A DNA stretch of 64,000 nucleotides from Ruminobacter amylophilus (GCF_900115655.1 NZ_FOXF01000006.1:1-64000); one strand, 5' to 3'; positions 26,888 through 36,017 are shown, numbered from the stretch's first letter. A program made the numbers and translations. The notes: generated by a model from the sequence alone, not told the origin.

Positions 26888-29572
26888 ATGTGGAACATCT
26901 ACTCGGTGGGAGACAGCTCTTTTCTGGCCTCAGTGCTTCGCGCTTCGGCACTGTTCTTTAGCAGCAGTATTCCGAATACTCTGGCCGGAATAGGTCTTAT
27001 CATAGGTGTGCTGTATCAGGGATTCAGGGGAAGCATGTCAGGTGACGGGATTTCTTTCGGCAGAATTCTAATGACAGCGCTGCTGTATCTTACCATGATG
27101 GTTCCCAAAACAAGTGTAAATATTGAGGACTGTTATACCGGTCAGTCGGTTAACGTATCCGGTGTTCCCCTGGGACCTGCCGTTTCAGCATCGGTTATTT
27201 CCACCATGGGATACGGAGTGTCAAAATACGTCAGAACAGCCTTCTCCGGTACGGACGGATCGGATAACGGTTTTGCCTCTGCCATTGTGATTATGAATGA
27301 CCTGCGCCGGAAAACTTCTGAAATCTCCGTACTTTCGACGGTGAACGGAGCAGGAGGAGGAAATTTTGAAAAATCATGGACAAACTATTTCAGGGAATGC
27401 ACTCATACAGGCATTGATCTGGGAACATTCAGCGAGGATTATATTTTCAGTGCCGAAGACATTGTAAGAGAATCGGTTTTTTCATCATCAACCTACGGTA
27501 CCCTGATAAATACGGATGGTCATGATGAACTGCTTACATGCAGTGAAGCTCATGGAAAACTGGTATCTTATACGAAGGGAGTTTTCTCCGAGGCTCTTTT
27601 CAGTGCATTTGAAGATTCTTTCGTCAGGGAAAACGCCGGATTCAGAGACGGCAGAAGCTATAGGGAAACGGTAAACAGTGCCGTAAGCTCCCTTGGTCTA
27701 ATCAATACCGGAATGGAGGATTATGTTCTTTCATCCGTCCTGCTCCCCGTGTATGTCAGGGCAGCCAAAAGCAAATATCTGGATGAACATGCCCTGGGCT
27801 CCGCTCTGACACTGAATCAGACCGTAAACAGCATCAGTACTGCATCATCCCTGAAGCAGAGTCTGTTTTTTACCATGCTTCGGCCGCTGATGACCTTTTT
27901 TGAGTCTCTGCTGTTTATGCTGACTCCGTTCATGCCGCTGATTCTCATGGGAACCGACAACGGACTGAAGCTTGTGGCCAGATATCTCGGAGTAACCGTA
28001 TGGGTGGAACTGTGGCAGCCTCTTCTTATTCTGGTAAATTTCTATCTGACATATGCTGCTTCAGGAAGTTTTTCCGAAATGCAGATTCCTCCTCAGAGTT
28101 TTAACGGAATCATAAGTATCAGTCACCGGCTGGAATCCTATATCGCTCTCGGAGGCTATCTTTCCGCTTCGGTTCCGGCTCTCGCCATGCTTGTTCTTTA
28201 CGGCAGTGTTTCCGCGGTGAACTCCATTGCCGGAACCGGCGGGAGCTTTACGGGGACTTCGTCCGATAAAACGCCTTACCCGACACTCGAACAGAAACAG
28301 GCCGTGGTAAGTCACGGTTCACTGTTTTCAGGAGCTCCTCTTACAGGCATCAGCAAAACCGGAGCAGTGTCCATGATGCCTTCCGTTTCTCTTAAGGAAG
28401 GTTTTCGGGAAGCTTTGTCCAATGCTGAAAGTGAAGCAAGAAGCGCGGAGGAAAGCTTCGGAAGAATGCTTCGTGAAAGCAGTTCCGTTTCTTCAAGTCA
28501 GGGGATTACCCATAACAGTCTGGAATCGATGGGGAAAAGACTGTCCAGCGGAAGTTCGGAATCATATTCCATGGTTAACGGTCTTGCCAGAAGCATTAGT
28601 GCAAGCACGGGGCTCAGCAGTACTGACGAGTCATCTCTGAGAGGTGCCATAGGAATGATTCTGAGCGGAGAAACAGGGCAGAGAAAGGAAAAGGGAATAA
28701 CGGAGGAGGAAATGATTGATGATGAAACCTGGGAAGTGGTTGACAGACTGGGGGCGAGGGATCGAAAAGATCTGGATCTTGATCTGAATAATGAAAAGGT
28801 CGGACTCAGCACCATAGCAGAGGCGGCGGGAGCAAACAGCTCGCGCAGCAGTGTATCTAAACTTCAGAGTGAGCTGTCAAAACTTGCAGCGGATGAATCT
28901 CTGCAGGCTCAGTTCAGCAGAACTCTGGCCAGGGACATCAGTACCGGACGGGTTTCATCTGATACATATACTGACAGCGTAGGCAGATCGGGCGAATTAA
29001 GCAGATCCGCAAGCAGGGCGGCAAGCAGGAGGGAGGAGGTGAACAGACTGAAATCAGCGGAATCATCATTAAGCGGCGGCTATACGTTTGATGGCATTTC
29101 GGCATCAAGAGCCGTGCTGCAGAGTCCGAAGGCATATAATCGTCTGACCGAGGAAATGAGGAATAATTACGCTCTGACATCAAGAGCCAATCAGCTGCGT
29201 CCTTTAATGGAAAGTGTCCTTCCTGATTCCGAACAGGCGAAAATCGCCGGAGGTCTGAGAGCTCTGATGGAAAAGAATCCGTTAAAGGCGTTGGAAATAA
29301 TCAGGGATGCCTATGACGTCAGGGGAAAGGATTCATCCGGGATGAGCGTCCGCGACCTTTCCGGTTCGGATAACGGAATATTTCATGGCGGTGCAGAGAT
29401 TAACGGAACTCGGGATTTTTCCCGTCTCTCCGATACCGAACGGCTGAAAAGTAATGAGTCTGATGATATCAGCAGTGAGACCGGGTATTATTCCGACTTT
29501 CTGAAAAACCGCAGTCGTGTTCATGAGGCGTATGAAGGAGCGGCTCCGAAAGATGTTTCAGCAGATAGATAG
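26888..29572 (+). CDS. Orphan TraG-like conjugation protein (F-type mating pair stabilisation)
   Basis: An 894-residue protein with the layout of F-plasmid TraG (938 residues). N-terminal membrane helices (about 12-30 and 58-73) are followed by a segment with the TraG_N pattern, SVNVSGVPLGPAVSAS, aligned with the NVPVGLAMPLSL region of F TraG. A periplasmic part comes next, then a second group of helices around 325-445 (MLRPLMTFFESLLFMLTPFMPLIL, LWQPLLILVNFYLTY, GYLSASVPALAMLVLYGSV), and a ~450-residue hydrophilic Ser/Glu-rich tail. In F the N-part is needed for pilus assembly and the tail for mating-pair stabilisation and entry exclusion. It has its own ribosome binding site (GAGGTGAC) and a hairpin after the stop, and no tra, mob or integrase gene is adjacent. 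The reading frame is intact. Confidence 0.75.
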   Translation: MWNIYSVGDSSFLASVLRASALFFSSSIPNTLAGIGLIIGVLYQGFRGSMSGDGISFGRILMTALLYLTMMVPKTSVNIEDCYTGQSVNVSGVPLGPAVSASVISTMGYGVSKYVRTAFSGTDGSDNGFASAIVIMNDLRRKTSEISVLSTVNGAGGGNFEKSWTNYFRECTHTGIDLGTFSEDYIFSAEDIVRESVFSSSTYGTLINTDGHDELLTCSEAHGKLVSYTKGVFSEALFSAFEDSFVRENAGFRDGRSYRETVNSAVSSLGLINTGMEDYVLSSVLLPVYVRAAKSKYLDEHALGSALTLNQTVNSISTASSLKQSLFFTMLRPLMTFFESLLFMLTPFMPLILMGTDNGLKLVARYLGVTVWVELWQPLLILVNFYLTYAASGSFSEMQIPPQSFNGIISISHRLESYIALGGYLSASVPALAMLVLYGSVSAVNSIAGTGGSFTGTSSDKTPYPTLEQKQAVVSHGSLFSGAPLTGISKTGAVSMMPSVSLKEGFREALSNAESEARSAEESFGRMLRESSSVSSSQGITHNSLESMGKRLSSGSSESYSMVNGLARSISASTGLSSTDESSLRGAIGMILSGETGQRKEKGITEEEMIDDETWEVVDRLGARDRKDLDLDLNNEKVGLSTIAEAAGANSSRSSVSKLQSELSKLAADESLQAQFSRTLARDISTGRVSSDTYTDSVGRSGELSRSASRAASRREEVNRLKSAESSLSGGYTFDGISASRAVLQSPKAYNRLTEEMRNNYALTSRANQLRPLMESVLPDSEQAKIAGGLRALMEKNPLKALEIIRDAYDVRGKDSSGMSVRDLSGSDNGIFHGGAEINGTRDFSRLSDTERLKSNESDDISSETGYYSDFLKNRSRVHEAYEGAAPKDVSADR

Positions 29573-29595
29573 CCGTTCACAATAACGGCTTTACC
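29571..29595 (+). terminator. Hairpin after the traG-like gene
   Basis: Stem AGCCGTT / AACGGCT with loop CACAAT overlapping the stop codon. Only a short T-run follows. Confidence 0.55.
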
Positions 29596-29866
29596 AAAAA
29601 AGGCCGTGTGGTTTGGTGTTGTGTATGGATTTATGATTTTCAGTAATTTTTTACCAAAATCAGTTGCATTCTGTGAAAATAGGTATAAAATTGTTCTTCA
29701 CATTTAAAGAAAGATATGGAAAACAATGATTGTTCAGAAAAATCTTTCTATTAATGGTATAAGATAATCAAATAATAATATATTTTGTTTTCTGAAAAAT
29801 ATTTATTTTACCGCGGTGATAATAAAAACGGAAAAGTAATACTGTTCATAACAGACGGAGAAAGAA
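29573..29866. other. AT-rich gene-free region
   Basis: 294 bases, very AT-rich from about 29630. Beyond the traG-like hairpin it contains only the presumed promoter of the arfA-like gene. Confidence 0.3.
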
Positions 29867-30091
29867 ATGAGTAAGAACAAAAAGAAGCAGGGGACTGCTG
29901 AAAACATCCCTCAGGTGATTAACTTTGTGTGCCGTTACGACCTGAAATTCAACCATGCCAGAGTCTACGATGACCGCAAGAAGAAGATGAAGGCGGGTTA
30001 TGCAAAGCACAAGAACAGAATTTCGCCGTGTGACGGCAATGTCCACGGCGATTTTTTTTGCCTTTCTGATTTTCTTTTTTCCCTCCGTTAA
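29867..30091 (+). CDS. ArfA-like alternative ribosome-rescue factor with an internal terminator
   Basis: A 74-codon frame with GGAGAAAG close upstream of the ATG. Residues 12-51 (ENIPQVINFVCRYDLKF, then a basic stretch with RKKKMKAGYAKHKNR) follow the ArfA pattern of a helix with D..F, RV and a basic K-rich segment ending KH.NR, though identity is low. An intrinsic terminator (30023-30059) lies inside the frame, so most transcripts would end near codon 63 without a stop codon. This is the known arfA control: non-stop mRNA is tagged and destroyed by tmRNA, and the truncated, active protein accumulates only when trans-translation fails. ArfA recruits RF2 to stalled ribosomes. The final ~10 codons (LSDFLFSLR) are hydrophobic, as in full-length ArfA. 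The family assignment is inference; the terminator is seen directly. Confidence 0.62.
   Translation: MSKNKKKQGTAENIPQVINFVCRYDLKFNHARVYDDRKKKMKAGYAKHKNRISPCDGNVHGDFFCLSDFLFSLR
30023..30059 (+). terminator. Intrinsic terminator inside the arfA-like coding region
   Basis: Stem TCGCCGTG / CACGGCGA with a 13-base loop, immediately followed by eight T. It lies at codons 53-64 of the frame that stops at 30091. Confidence 0.9.
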
Positions 30092-30189
30092 ATCTCAGTT
30101 TCCTCAAATGTTCTTTTCTGTTTTTATCTTTTTTATTTATATATTCAGTTATCAGGTATGATCAGTTTTATCGTGGCTCGTTTCAGTGT

Positions 30190-31473
30190 TTATACACGAT
30201 AGTTTTTGAGTTCTTCGACCAGTCGGTCAAGAGCTTCCTTTAAAATGCTTCTAGGGCAGGCAATATTTATTCTTACAAAACCGCTGCCTTCCTCTCCGAA
30301 AATATAGCCCTGATTTGCCTGAATGCGGCATCTGACCAGCAGCAGGTTTTCCAGTTCTCTGTTACTGAAACCGTATCTGCTGAAATCAAGCCACAGGAAG
30401 TATGTACCTTCAGGTTTTTCGGAATGCCATACGTGCGGAAGTTCCTCGTCCAGTCTTTTGTATGCGTAAGCAAAATTCTCCTGAATATATGACAGGGTTT
30501 CCCTCAGCCAGTACTTACCGGTTCTGTAGGCTGTTTCGGCGGCGATGGTCTGAATAAAACCCGGACCGTGACCCTGCTGTCCAAGCTTTTCCACCGTTTC
30601 CAGAAATCTTTTTCTTACCAGCGTGTCCTTTATGAAGATGTTTGCGGAGGCGAGACCCGCCAGGTTGAACGTCTTGCTGGTGGAGGTGCAGACGATAAGA
30701 TGTCTGCTGAGTTCCTCATTGTTAAGATTCAGGGTGGAGGTAAATTCTGTCGGCTTAAAGACAATATCGGAATGAATCTCATCAGCCACTATGAACACTC
30801 TGTATCTGAGGCAGATATCGGTGAGTCTCTGAAGTTCTTCCCTGGAGAACACTCGTCCTGTCGGATTCTGGGGGTTGCAGAGAACAAAAAGTTCCGGTCT
30901 CTGTTCCCGAATAACCTTCTCAAAGCCCACGAAATCTATTTCGTAGCGGTTGTTCTTTCGCACAAGCGGACTTTTAAGCAGAGTTCTGCCGGTAGAGGCT
31001 ATGGCCTTAAAAAAAGGATGATACACAGGTGTCTGAAGCAGAACGTTTGCTCTCGGTCTGGTAAAAGCGTATATGGCAGCGTTTATTGCAGGAATAACGC
31101 CGGTAAAAGGAATGATTTCACGACTCAGCAGACTGTGGTGAAATCTGTTTTTAAACCAGTCGGCCACGGCTTCCTTGTAGCTTTCAGGAATATACGAATA
31201 TCCGTAGATTCCGGTGGAGATTCTTTTCTGAAGAGCTTCCTTTACCGTCGGCACGGTCTCGAAATCCATGTCCGCTATCCATAAAGGGAGAAGCTTTCTG
31301 GTATCACCATTACGGTCGGCCAGACTTCTCTGCCATTTAAGTGAAAGAATGTCGTCAAAAACTGGAAGCCTGTCGCGGATGTTTCCATTGACTCCGGTAT
31401 AGGAATACCCGTTTTCATACAGCGGATAGGTAACGTCACTGAGACTGTTCTGCTGATTATTTTCAGAAATCAT
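30190..31473 (-). CDS. MalY/PatB-type aminotransferase (putative C-S lyase)
   Basis: A 427-residue fold-type I PLP enzyme of the MalY/PatB group. LPLWIADMDFETVPTV and GIYGYSYIP at the N-terminus, LCNPQNPTGR, VADEIHSDIV, the PLP lysine in STSKTFNLAG, and YIFGEEGSGFVRINIACPRS near the C-terminus are all typical. Members cleave cystathionine or other cysteine S-conjugates (beta-elimination) and some also bind regulators. The N-terminus is about 35 residues longer than E. coli MalY; a later start is possible. It is monocistronic. The neighbouring pdxST genes make its PLP cofactor, but they are not co-transcribed with it. Confidence 0.88.
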   Translation of the reverse strand: MISENNQQNSLSDVTYPLYENGYSYTGVNGNIRDRLPVFDDILSLKWQRSLADRNGDTRKLLPLWIADMDFETVPTVKEALQKRISTGIYGYSYIPESYKEAVADWFKNRFHHSLLSREIIPFTGVIPAINAAIYAFTRPRANVLLQTPVYHPFFKAIASTGRTLLKSPLVRKNNRYEIDFVGFEKVIREQRPELFVLCNPQNPTGRVFSREELQRLTDICLRYRVFIVADEIHSDIVFKPTEFTSTLNLNNEELSRHLIVCTSTSKTFNLAGLASANIFIKDTLVRKRFLETVEKLGQQGHGPGFIQTIAAETAYRTGKYWLRETLSYIQENFAYAYKRLDEELPHVWHSEKPEGTYFLWLDFSRYGFSNRELENLLLVRCRIQANQGYIFGEEGSGFVRINIACPRSILKEALDRLVEELKNYRV

Positions 31474-31628
31474 GTTTATCTCCTTACGGTCGTGAATTCC
31501 GGCAGTTTATTGTTATATTAAGTATCAGGCCGGTGTTTATTGTTTAGCTGTTTTTTTAATTATCTTAAATCATATCGGTTATGTATGAATTATTGTTGCA
31601 TTTAAGTCGGCGACTGTCAACCGGAAAT

Positions 31629-32201
31629 TTAAAAAATATTAATATTTGCAGACTGAGCGGCGAAAATAAGGATGATGGACACTGCGTGTACAGGAAACGG
31701 CAGGTTGTTCTGCCGTCTGATTAAACCGAAAATTTCAGATGAATCATGTAGGATTTCAGCTGAACAATTCAATGTCTGCAGGGGTCTGAAAGCTCTGGCG
31801 TTACAGAAACTGTCGTATTTTGACCTGAGTCCGGTGATTTTCCATGTATTAGTCGGCTGATTGAAGGAATCTGCATCACAAAACATTTCACTCATGTCGG
31901 TTACGCTGGTCGTGTCCCTGCGGTTGATTGACTGGTTGAATTCACTGAATATTTCTTTCATGCTTTCGATACGCGAAGTATCTTTTAGATTTACGTATTC
32001 AAGTTTTGGCATTCCGCTAAAGGCACATTCAAGAGAGTGTACCTTGTCTGTTAAGATTATTTCAAAATCCAGTCGTCTGATATAACGGGCTGATTCTCTT
32101 TCGGTTTTATAGAATGGATTGGTATAATACCTGGAGGTGCATGAGGTAAAATCGTAATTTATTGTCAAAGATTCAAGACCGTTGCTGCGAATGTTCCGCA
32201 T
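31629..32201 (-). pseudogene. Remnant of a DUF285 (BspA-like repeat) surface protein
   Basis: A 190-codon frame whose middle carries one and a half recognisable DUF285 repeats: FSGMPKLEYVNLK, then TTSVTDMSEMFCDADSFNQPTNTWKI, the standard VTDMS.MF..A..FNQ..W pattern. The following repeat (SKYDSFCNARAFRPLQTLN) is already degenerate, and the last ~50 residues look unrelated to the family. There is no signal peptide, and the ribosome binding site is poor. Intact relatives are long, secreted and many-repeat proteins of gut bacteria and mycoplasmas. I therefore read this as a decayed internal fragment, although a short functional protein cannot be excluded. Confidence 0.6.
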
Positions 32202-32529
32202 AATTCTTTCTTAAACTGATATCTTATAAAACTCACTTGCTGGAGTTTTTAATAAAATCACATATTTGATTCGTCATCTTCACTTGATTGCGATGCCCTG
32301 AAGAGAACTATATATATGGAGGCAGAAACATAAGCCGAATCAGGTTGATGCCCGGATAAACATCCTGAAGAAACTGAAGGAAGGACAGTCTTGCATATTA
32401 CTTGAGCATTCGGACAAAAAAGGAGAAAATATCGATTATATTGCTTGTATTAATTAGTATTTGTGATAGTATTTTCTGAAAATTAACAGATATATTTTTT
32501 ATTTTTGATTTTAATTGTCGCTGAATAAC
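32202..32529. other. Region with a short coding remnant
   Basis: About 330 bases. Within it, 32316-32457 on the plus strand reads about 45 codons of protein-like sequence with no start codon (KPNQVDARINILKKLKEG, then SCILLEHSDKKGENID, ending DYIACIN and a stop). This looks like the end of a lost gene, possibly a transposase. The rest is AT-rich. Confidence 0.35.
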
Positions 32530-33168
32530 ATGAAAGGCAGAACACATCTGGTGGCAGGGCTGTCAGCTTCCCTGCTGCTGGTTCATCCCGGAGACTGGCA
32601 GACCTTTGTGACAGGCATTATCGCCTCCGTCATCGGGGGAACCGTGTCCGACATAGATTCCAGACTTTCCAGGCCTCACGGCAGGGCGACTCTGCTTATA
32701 GCTCTGGTATTTCTGGCGGTAATTGCCTTTGTGGTCATAGACGGTGAGTATAACCTTGATCTTTACCGTACCATAACCGGAAACGAACATCTTTCTGATG
32801 TTGTTCGCGGAAGCATAGGCTTCGTGCTTATCTGTGCTCTCGGGATGAATATAAAGCACAGGGCTTTCATGCATTCCTTTTTCGGAATGATTTCTCTGTC
32901 ATTCTGTGTCTTTCTTATTGAACCCCGGGCACTGCCTTTTTTTGAAATAGCTTTTCTGACTCATATATTTCTGGATTTTCTCAACAGCTACGATATTTAT
33001 TTCTTTTATCCTTTTTCCTTCTGTAAATACTGTCTGAGACTGGCTGAGGATGACGGATTTGCGGATCGTGTTCTGTTTATGCTGTGTACCGCACTCAGCA
33101 TATGGCTTATGGTTCTCATTCCTGCAGATATTCTGGGACTGTTCAGCTGGCTTGCCAGTGTCAGATAA
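32530..33168 (+). CDS. YdjM/DUF457-like membrane-bound metal-dependent hydrolase
   Basis: A TTG start at 32515 is possible, but the ATG at 32530 gives the usual N-terminus (MKGRTHLVAGLSASLL). The 212-residue protein has four to five membrane helices. It carries the family metal motifs: an N-terminal H, the GGTVSDIDS loop, HRAFMHSFFG and FLTHIFLDFLNSYDIYFFYPF. E. coli YdjM is the best-known relative and is LexA-controlled; I see no clear LexA box here. The substrate is unknown. It is monocistronic, with weak ribosome-binding sequence. Confidence 0.8.
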   Translation: MKGRTHLVAGLSASLLLVHPGDWQTFVTGIIASVIGGTVSDIDSRLSRPHGRATLLIALVFLAVIAFVVIDGEYNLDLYRTITGNEHLSDVVRGSIGFVLICALGMNIKHRAFMHSFFGMISLSFCVFLIEPRALPFFEIAFLTHIFLDFLNSYDIYFFYPFSFCKYCLRLAEDDGFADRVLFMLCTALSIWLMVLIPADILGLFSWLASVR

Positions 33169-33469
33169 AATTAAGTTTTCCGTGTCATCATCTGTCCTGA
33201 AAGTTCTTTTACGGCTGATTTGATTCAGATTTTTTCTGCACTGGCGGTATAAAAATATTAAATTATCGGTTCTGAATTAATTTATATTCAGACTCATTTG
33301 CTAGGATATTTTTTTTATTTATTTGAAAACGGTCAAAAAACAGCCTGTATTATGGGCTTATTTGACAAAAATAGCCGGTTTAATGCTATAGTTAAAGTAG
33401 GTTCTTCCTTTAATTCATATGTTTCAGGAAAATAATTTTCAGGAAACGTACTGATAAGGAGTTATTCCT
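33169..33469. other. Promoter region of the 172-residue unknown gene
   Basis: 300 bases without a gene. A promoter-like pair lies at 33362-33392 on the plus strand: TTGACA, a 19-base spacer and TATAGT, about 80 bases before the start codon. The rest is AT-rich. Confidence 0.4.
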
Positions 33470-33988
33470 ATGAACGAAACAGAAGATCTTTACACTGGTG
33501 AAACAGCTGCAGGTGAGTTTGAAGAAAATATCGTTGATATTCGTGGACGCAAGGTTGCCGTTTCAGAAAGAGTACAGAACGTAAAAACGCTTAAGGGAAT
33601 TCCCGTATGCAGAATTCAGGCCTGGTCAATGTTTTACAAAAGCAGAACCGGGAATGAGATCTACAGCAGGGACGAAGTGCTTGAATGTCTGTACAGCGCC
33701 ATCGGCTGTCTGAGGTGTGAGGAAAATTATCTTGATCTCAGTGCCGAGCAGGCCAGTGTTCTGGTAAGTGAAGGAGATTTCTTCATTAAAACCAGCAACG
33801 GAGAGCATTTTGTGGCCATAGAAAGCTATGAGGATCTGCGTTCCGTACTTAAGCATGCGGTAGGCGGTACCCGTATTGACGAGTTTTTCGAACAGTTCTG
33901 TGAAAAGAACATGATTATTGTTGATGACTCTCTGGAAGACAGAATAGATCTTGAACAGCTGGATTTTTCCCTGGCTGCCAACAAATAG
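33470..33988 (+). CDS. Acidic soluble protein of unknown function
   Basis: A 172-residue protein with a perfect ribosome binding site (AAGGAG, 9 bases before the ATG). I recognise no family. It is acidic, has no signal peptide or membrane helix, and contains two cysteine-containing segments (CLYSAIGCLRCEENY and FEQFCEKN). The region VSERVQNVKTLKGIPVCRIQAWSMFYKSRTG is well ordered and could be a DNA- or protein-binding alpha/beta domain. A promoter with TTGACA sits upstream, so it is probably expressed. It is monocistronic between the YdjM-like gene and pdxT (convergent). Confidence 0.65.
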   Translation: MNETEDLYTGETAAGEFEENIVDIRGRKVAVSERVQNVKTLKGIPVCRIQAWSMFYKSRTGNEIYSRDEVLECLYSAIGCLRCEENYLDLSAEQASVLVSEGDFFIKTSNGEHFVAIESYEDLRSVLKHAVGGTRIDEFFEQFCEKNMIIVDDSLEDRIDLEQLDFSLAANK

Positions 33989-34091
33989 TCACTTCCGGTT
34001 CCATACATGGGGGAATACTGTTTTTCGTCATGAAAATGATGTGTTCCCTGATTGTTCCGTTATATCCCTACAGTAATGATTTAATGAAGCG

Positions 34092-34124
34092 AAACACCGT
34101 TCAGTAATGAACCGAACGGTGTTC
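34092..34124. terminator. Hairpin between the unknown gene and pdxT (convergent)
   Basis: Stem AACACCGTTC / GAACGGTGTT with an 11-base loop. No T-run on the plus strand, so termination strength is doubtful. Confidence 0.5.
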
Positions 34125-34219
34125 GTGCAGTTATTTATTGTCAGAAAGGGGGCTGTTGTTCACCTTACTATACAGGTGTGTGATTTATTTCAGGCTACCC
34201 CGATAGACCCCAAAGCCTG

Positions 34220-34807
34220 TTATTTATTCAGACTGAAGCTTTTGCACAGCTCCAGAAATTCTTCATGTATTCTGGTGTCCTGATCAAGTTCAGGATGAAA
34301 TGCCAGACCAATCTGATTTCTGTATTTCACAGCTACGATTTTGTCTTCAAACACGGCTGTGGTCTGAACCTCGTCGCTGTGGCCGGCGGTAATTATAGGA
34401 GCTCTGATAAAGGTCATCTTGAAATCCTTCAGATCTCCAACGCTGCCGGTGTATTCAAAGCTGCCGAGCTGTCTGCCGAATGCGTTTCTTTTAACGGCTA
34501 CAGGCAGGGTTCCAAGATATGGTTTTTCGCCTCCCTCGATTTCCTCTGCCAGAAGAATAAGTCCGGCACAGGTGGCCAGTACCGGGGTACCGGCATTAAT
34601 CAGATTTCTAAGAGGTTCGGTAATTCCGAGTTCAGCAAGCAGCTTTCCCTGAACAGTGCTTTCGCCGCCTGGAAGCATGAGACCGTCAAACCTGTTTGAG
34701 GTGAGATCGCTCAACTGTCTGATTTCAATACACTCCGCTCCCAGCTGCTCAATCATTTTTCTGTGCTCATAAAAGGCGCCCTGAAGTGCGAGTACCCCGA
34801 TTTTCAT
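34220..34807 (-). CDS. pdxT: Pyridoxal 5'-phosphate synthase, glutaminase subunit PdxT
   Basis: The frame is longer, but the true start is the ATG at 34807 (MKIGVLALQGAFYEH), one base after the pdxS stop. The 195-residue class I glutaminase has PGGEST near 46-51, nucleophile Cys80 in VLATCAGL, and the His/Glu pair in FHPELDQD (about 171 and 173). It supplies ammonia to PdxS in the DXP-independent PLP pathway. Adjacent spacing with pdxS indicates coupled translation. Confidence 0.95.
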   Translation of the reverse strand: MKIGVLALQGAFYEHRKMIEQLGAECIEIRQLSDLTSNRFDGLMLPGGESTVQGKLLAELGITEPLRNLINAGTPVLATCAGLILLAEEIEGGEKPYLGTLPVAVKRNAFGRQLGSFEYTGSVGDLKDFKMTFIRAPIITAGHSDEVQTTAVFEDKIVAVKYRNQIGLAFHPELDQDTRIHEEFLELCKSFSLNK

Positions 34808-34808
34808 G

Positions 34809-35714
34809 TTACTTACCTCTTTCTTCCATGATGAGCTTGATTTCGGAAGCGTTGATGCCAACCATGGCTTCACCGAGATCTTCTGAAAGTTCGGCAATAA
34901 GCTTTGAATCATTGTAGTTGGTTACGGCCTGAACGATGGCTCTTGCTCTCTTTGCGGGATCTCCTGACTTGAAGATACCTGAACCTACGAACACGCCTTC
35001 AGCACCGAGCTGCATCATGAGGGCCGCATCGGCAGGAGTTGCCACGCCGCCGGCTGCAAAGTTAACTACAGGAAGCTTCCTGTTGTCATGAACATATTCA
35101 ACCAGTTCGTAAGGAACCTGAAGCTGCTTGGCCGCTTCGTAAAGTTCGTCGCTGTTTAAGGAACTGATTCTGCGGATTTCTGAATTCATCTTGCGGATGT
35201 GTCTTACTGCCTGAACCACGTCACCGGTGCCTGGTTCACCCTTGGTTCTGATCATTGAAGCGCCTTCGTTGATACGACGGAGAGCTTCGCCGAGGTCTCT
35301 TGCACCGCACACGAAAGGAACACTGAAATCTCTCTTGTTGATATGGTATACGTCATCAGCAGGAGTAAGAACTTCTGATTCGTCAATATAGTCGATTTCA
35401 ATGGCTTCAAGAATACGTGCTTCAACAAAATGACCGATACGGCACTTTGCCATAACAGGAATGCTTACGGCTTCCTGAATACCCTTAATCATCTTAGGAT
35501 CACTCATTCTTGAAACACCGCCTGCGGCTCTGATGTCTGCAGGAATTCTTTCAAGAGCCATAACCGCACACGCACCTGCGGCTTCTGCTATTCTGGCCTG
35601 TTCCGGAGTGGTAACGTCCATAATAACGCCACCCTTGAGCATCTGTGCAAGACCTTTGTTAAGACCGTAACGGTTGTTGAAATCATCTTTTCTGCTGTTG
35701 TTTACTTCACTCAT
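34809..35714 (-). CDS. pdxS: Pyridoxal 5'-phosphate synthase subunit PdxS
   Basis: The start at 35714 ([29 protein letters not shown]) is chosen over the longer frame because AAGAGG lies 8-10 bases upstream and it gives the normal 301-residue length. [34 protein letters not shown] and [15 protein letters not shown], with the Schiff-base lysine, are essentially invariant family segments. With PdxT it makes PLP from ribose 5-phosphate, glyceraldehyde 3-phosphate and glutamine. Most gammaproteobacteria use PdxA/PdxJ instead; Pasteurellaceae are a known exception. Confidence 0.97.
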   Translation of the reverse strand: MSEVNNSRKDDFNNRYGLNKGLAQMLKGGVIMDVTTPEQARIAEAAGACAVMALERIPADIRAAGGVSRMSDPKMIKGIQEAVSIPVMAKCRIGHFVEARILEAIEIDYIDESEVLTPADDVYHINKRDFSVPFVCGARDLGEALRRINEGASMIRTKGEPGTGDVVQAVRHIRKMNSEIRRISSLNSDELYEAAKQLQVPYELVEYVHDNRKLPVVNFAAGGVATPADAALMMQLGAEGVFVGSGIFKSGDPAKRARAIVQAVTNYNDSKLIAELSEDLGEAMVGINASEIKLIMEERGK

Positions 35715-35953
35715 GTTTATGTACCTCTTAGTTATCAAGTGCTTTAAATGGTACAGGTGAGGTGGTATTATTAAAATGTTCAAATTAATTAAATTTTAGA
35801 TGCCAGTTTGCTGTAAAATACATCAGTTTTTAAGAATGCGTCACATGAGGATGCCGAGATTCAGGTAAAACCTACAAAATCAGTAGGATACTGATGCCGG
35901 CAATGGTAGAATATGTGATGCGGATATAATAAAAAAGAATTTAAGACTTACTT

Positions 35954-35989
35954 CATATGGTCAGTCTGTTCTGAAAAACATATGACCAG
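35954..35989. promoter_or_regulatory. Candidate PdxR operator: direct repeats in the pdxS-pdxR intergenic region
   Basis: CATATGGTCAG (35954-35964) and CATATGACCAG (35979-35989) are repeated in direct orientation, 25 bp apart start to start, 30-65 bases before the pdxR ATG. MocR-type PdxR proteins bind spaced direct repeats next to the genes they control, so this is a natural candidate for autorepression and pdxST activation. Confidence 0.5.
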
Positions 35990-36017
35990 TTTAAGATCAT
36001 CAGTGTTTGGATAGGTT

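Noticed and set aside
30568-31284. 238-codon plus-strand frame across the MalY/PatB-type gene
   Set aside because: Antisense shadow; all family motifs are on the minus strand.
34265-34699. 144-codon plus-strand frame across pdxT
   Set aside because: Antisense reading of the well-identified pdxT gene.
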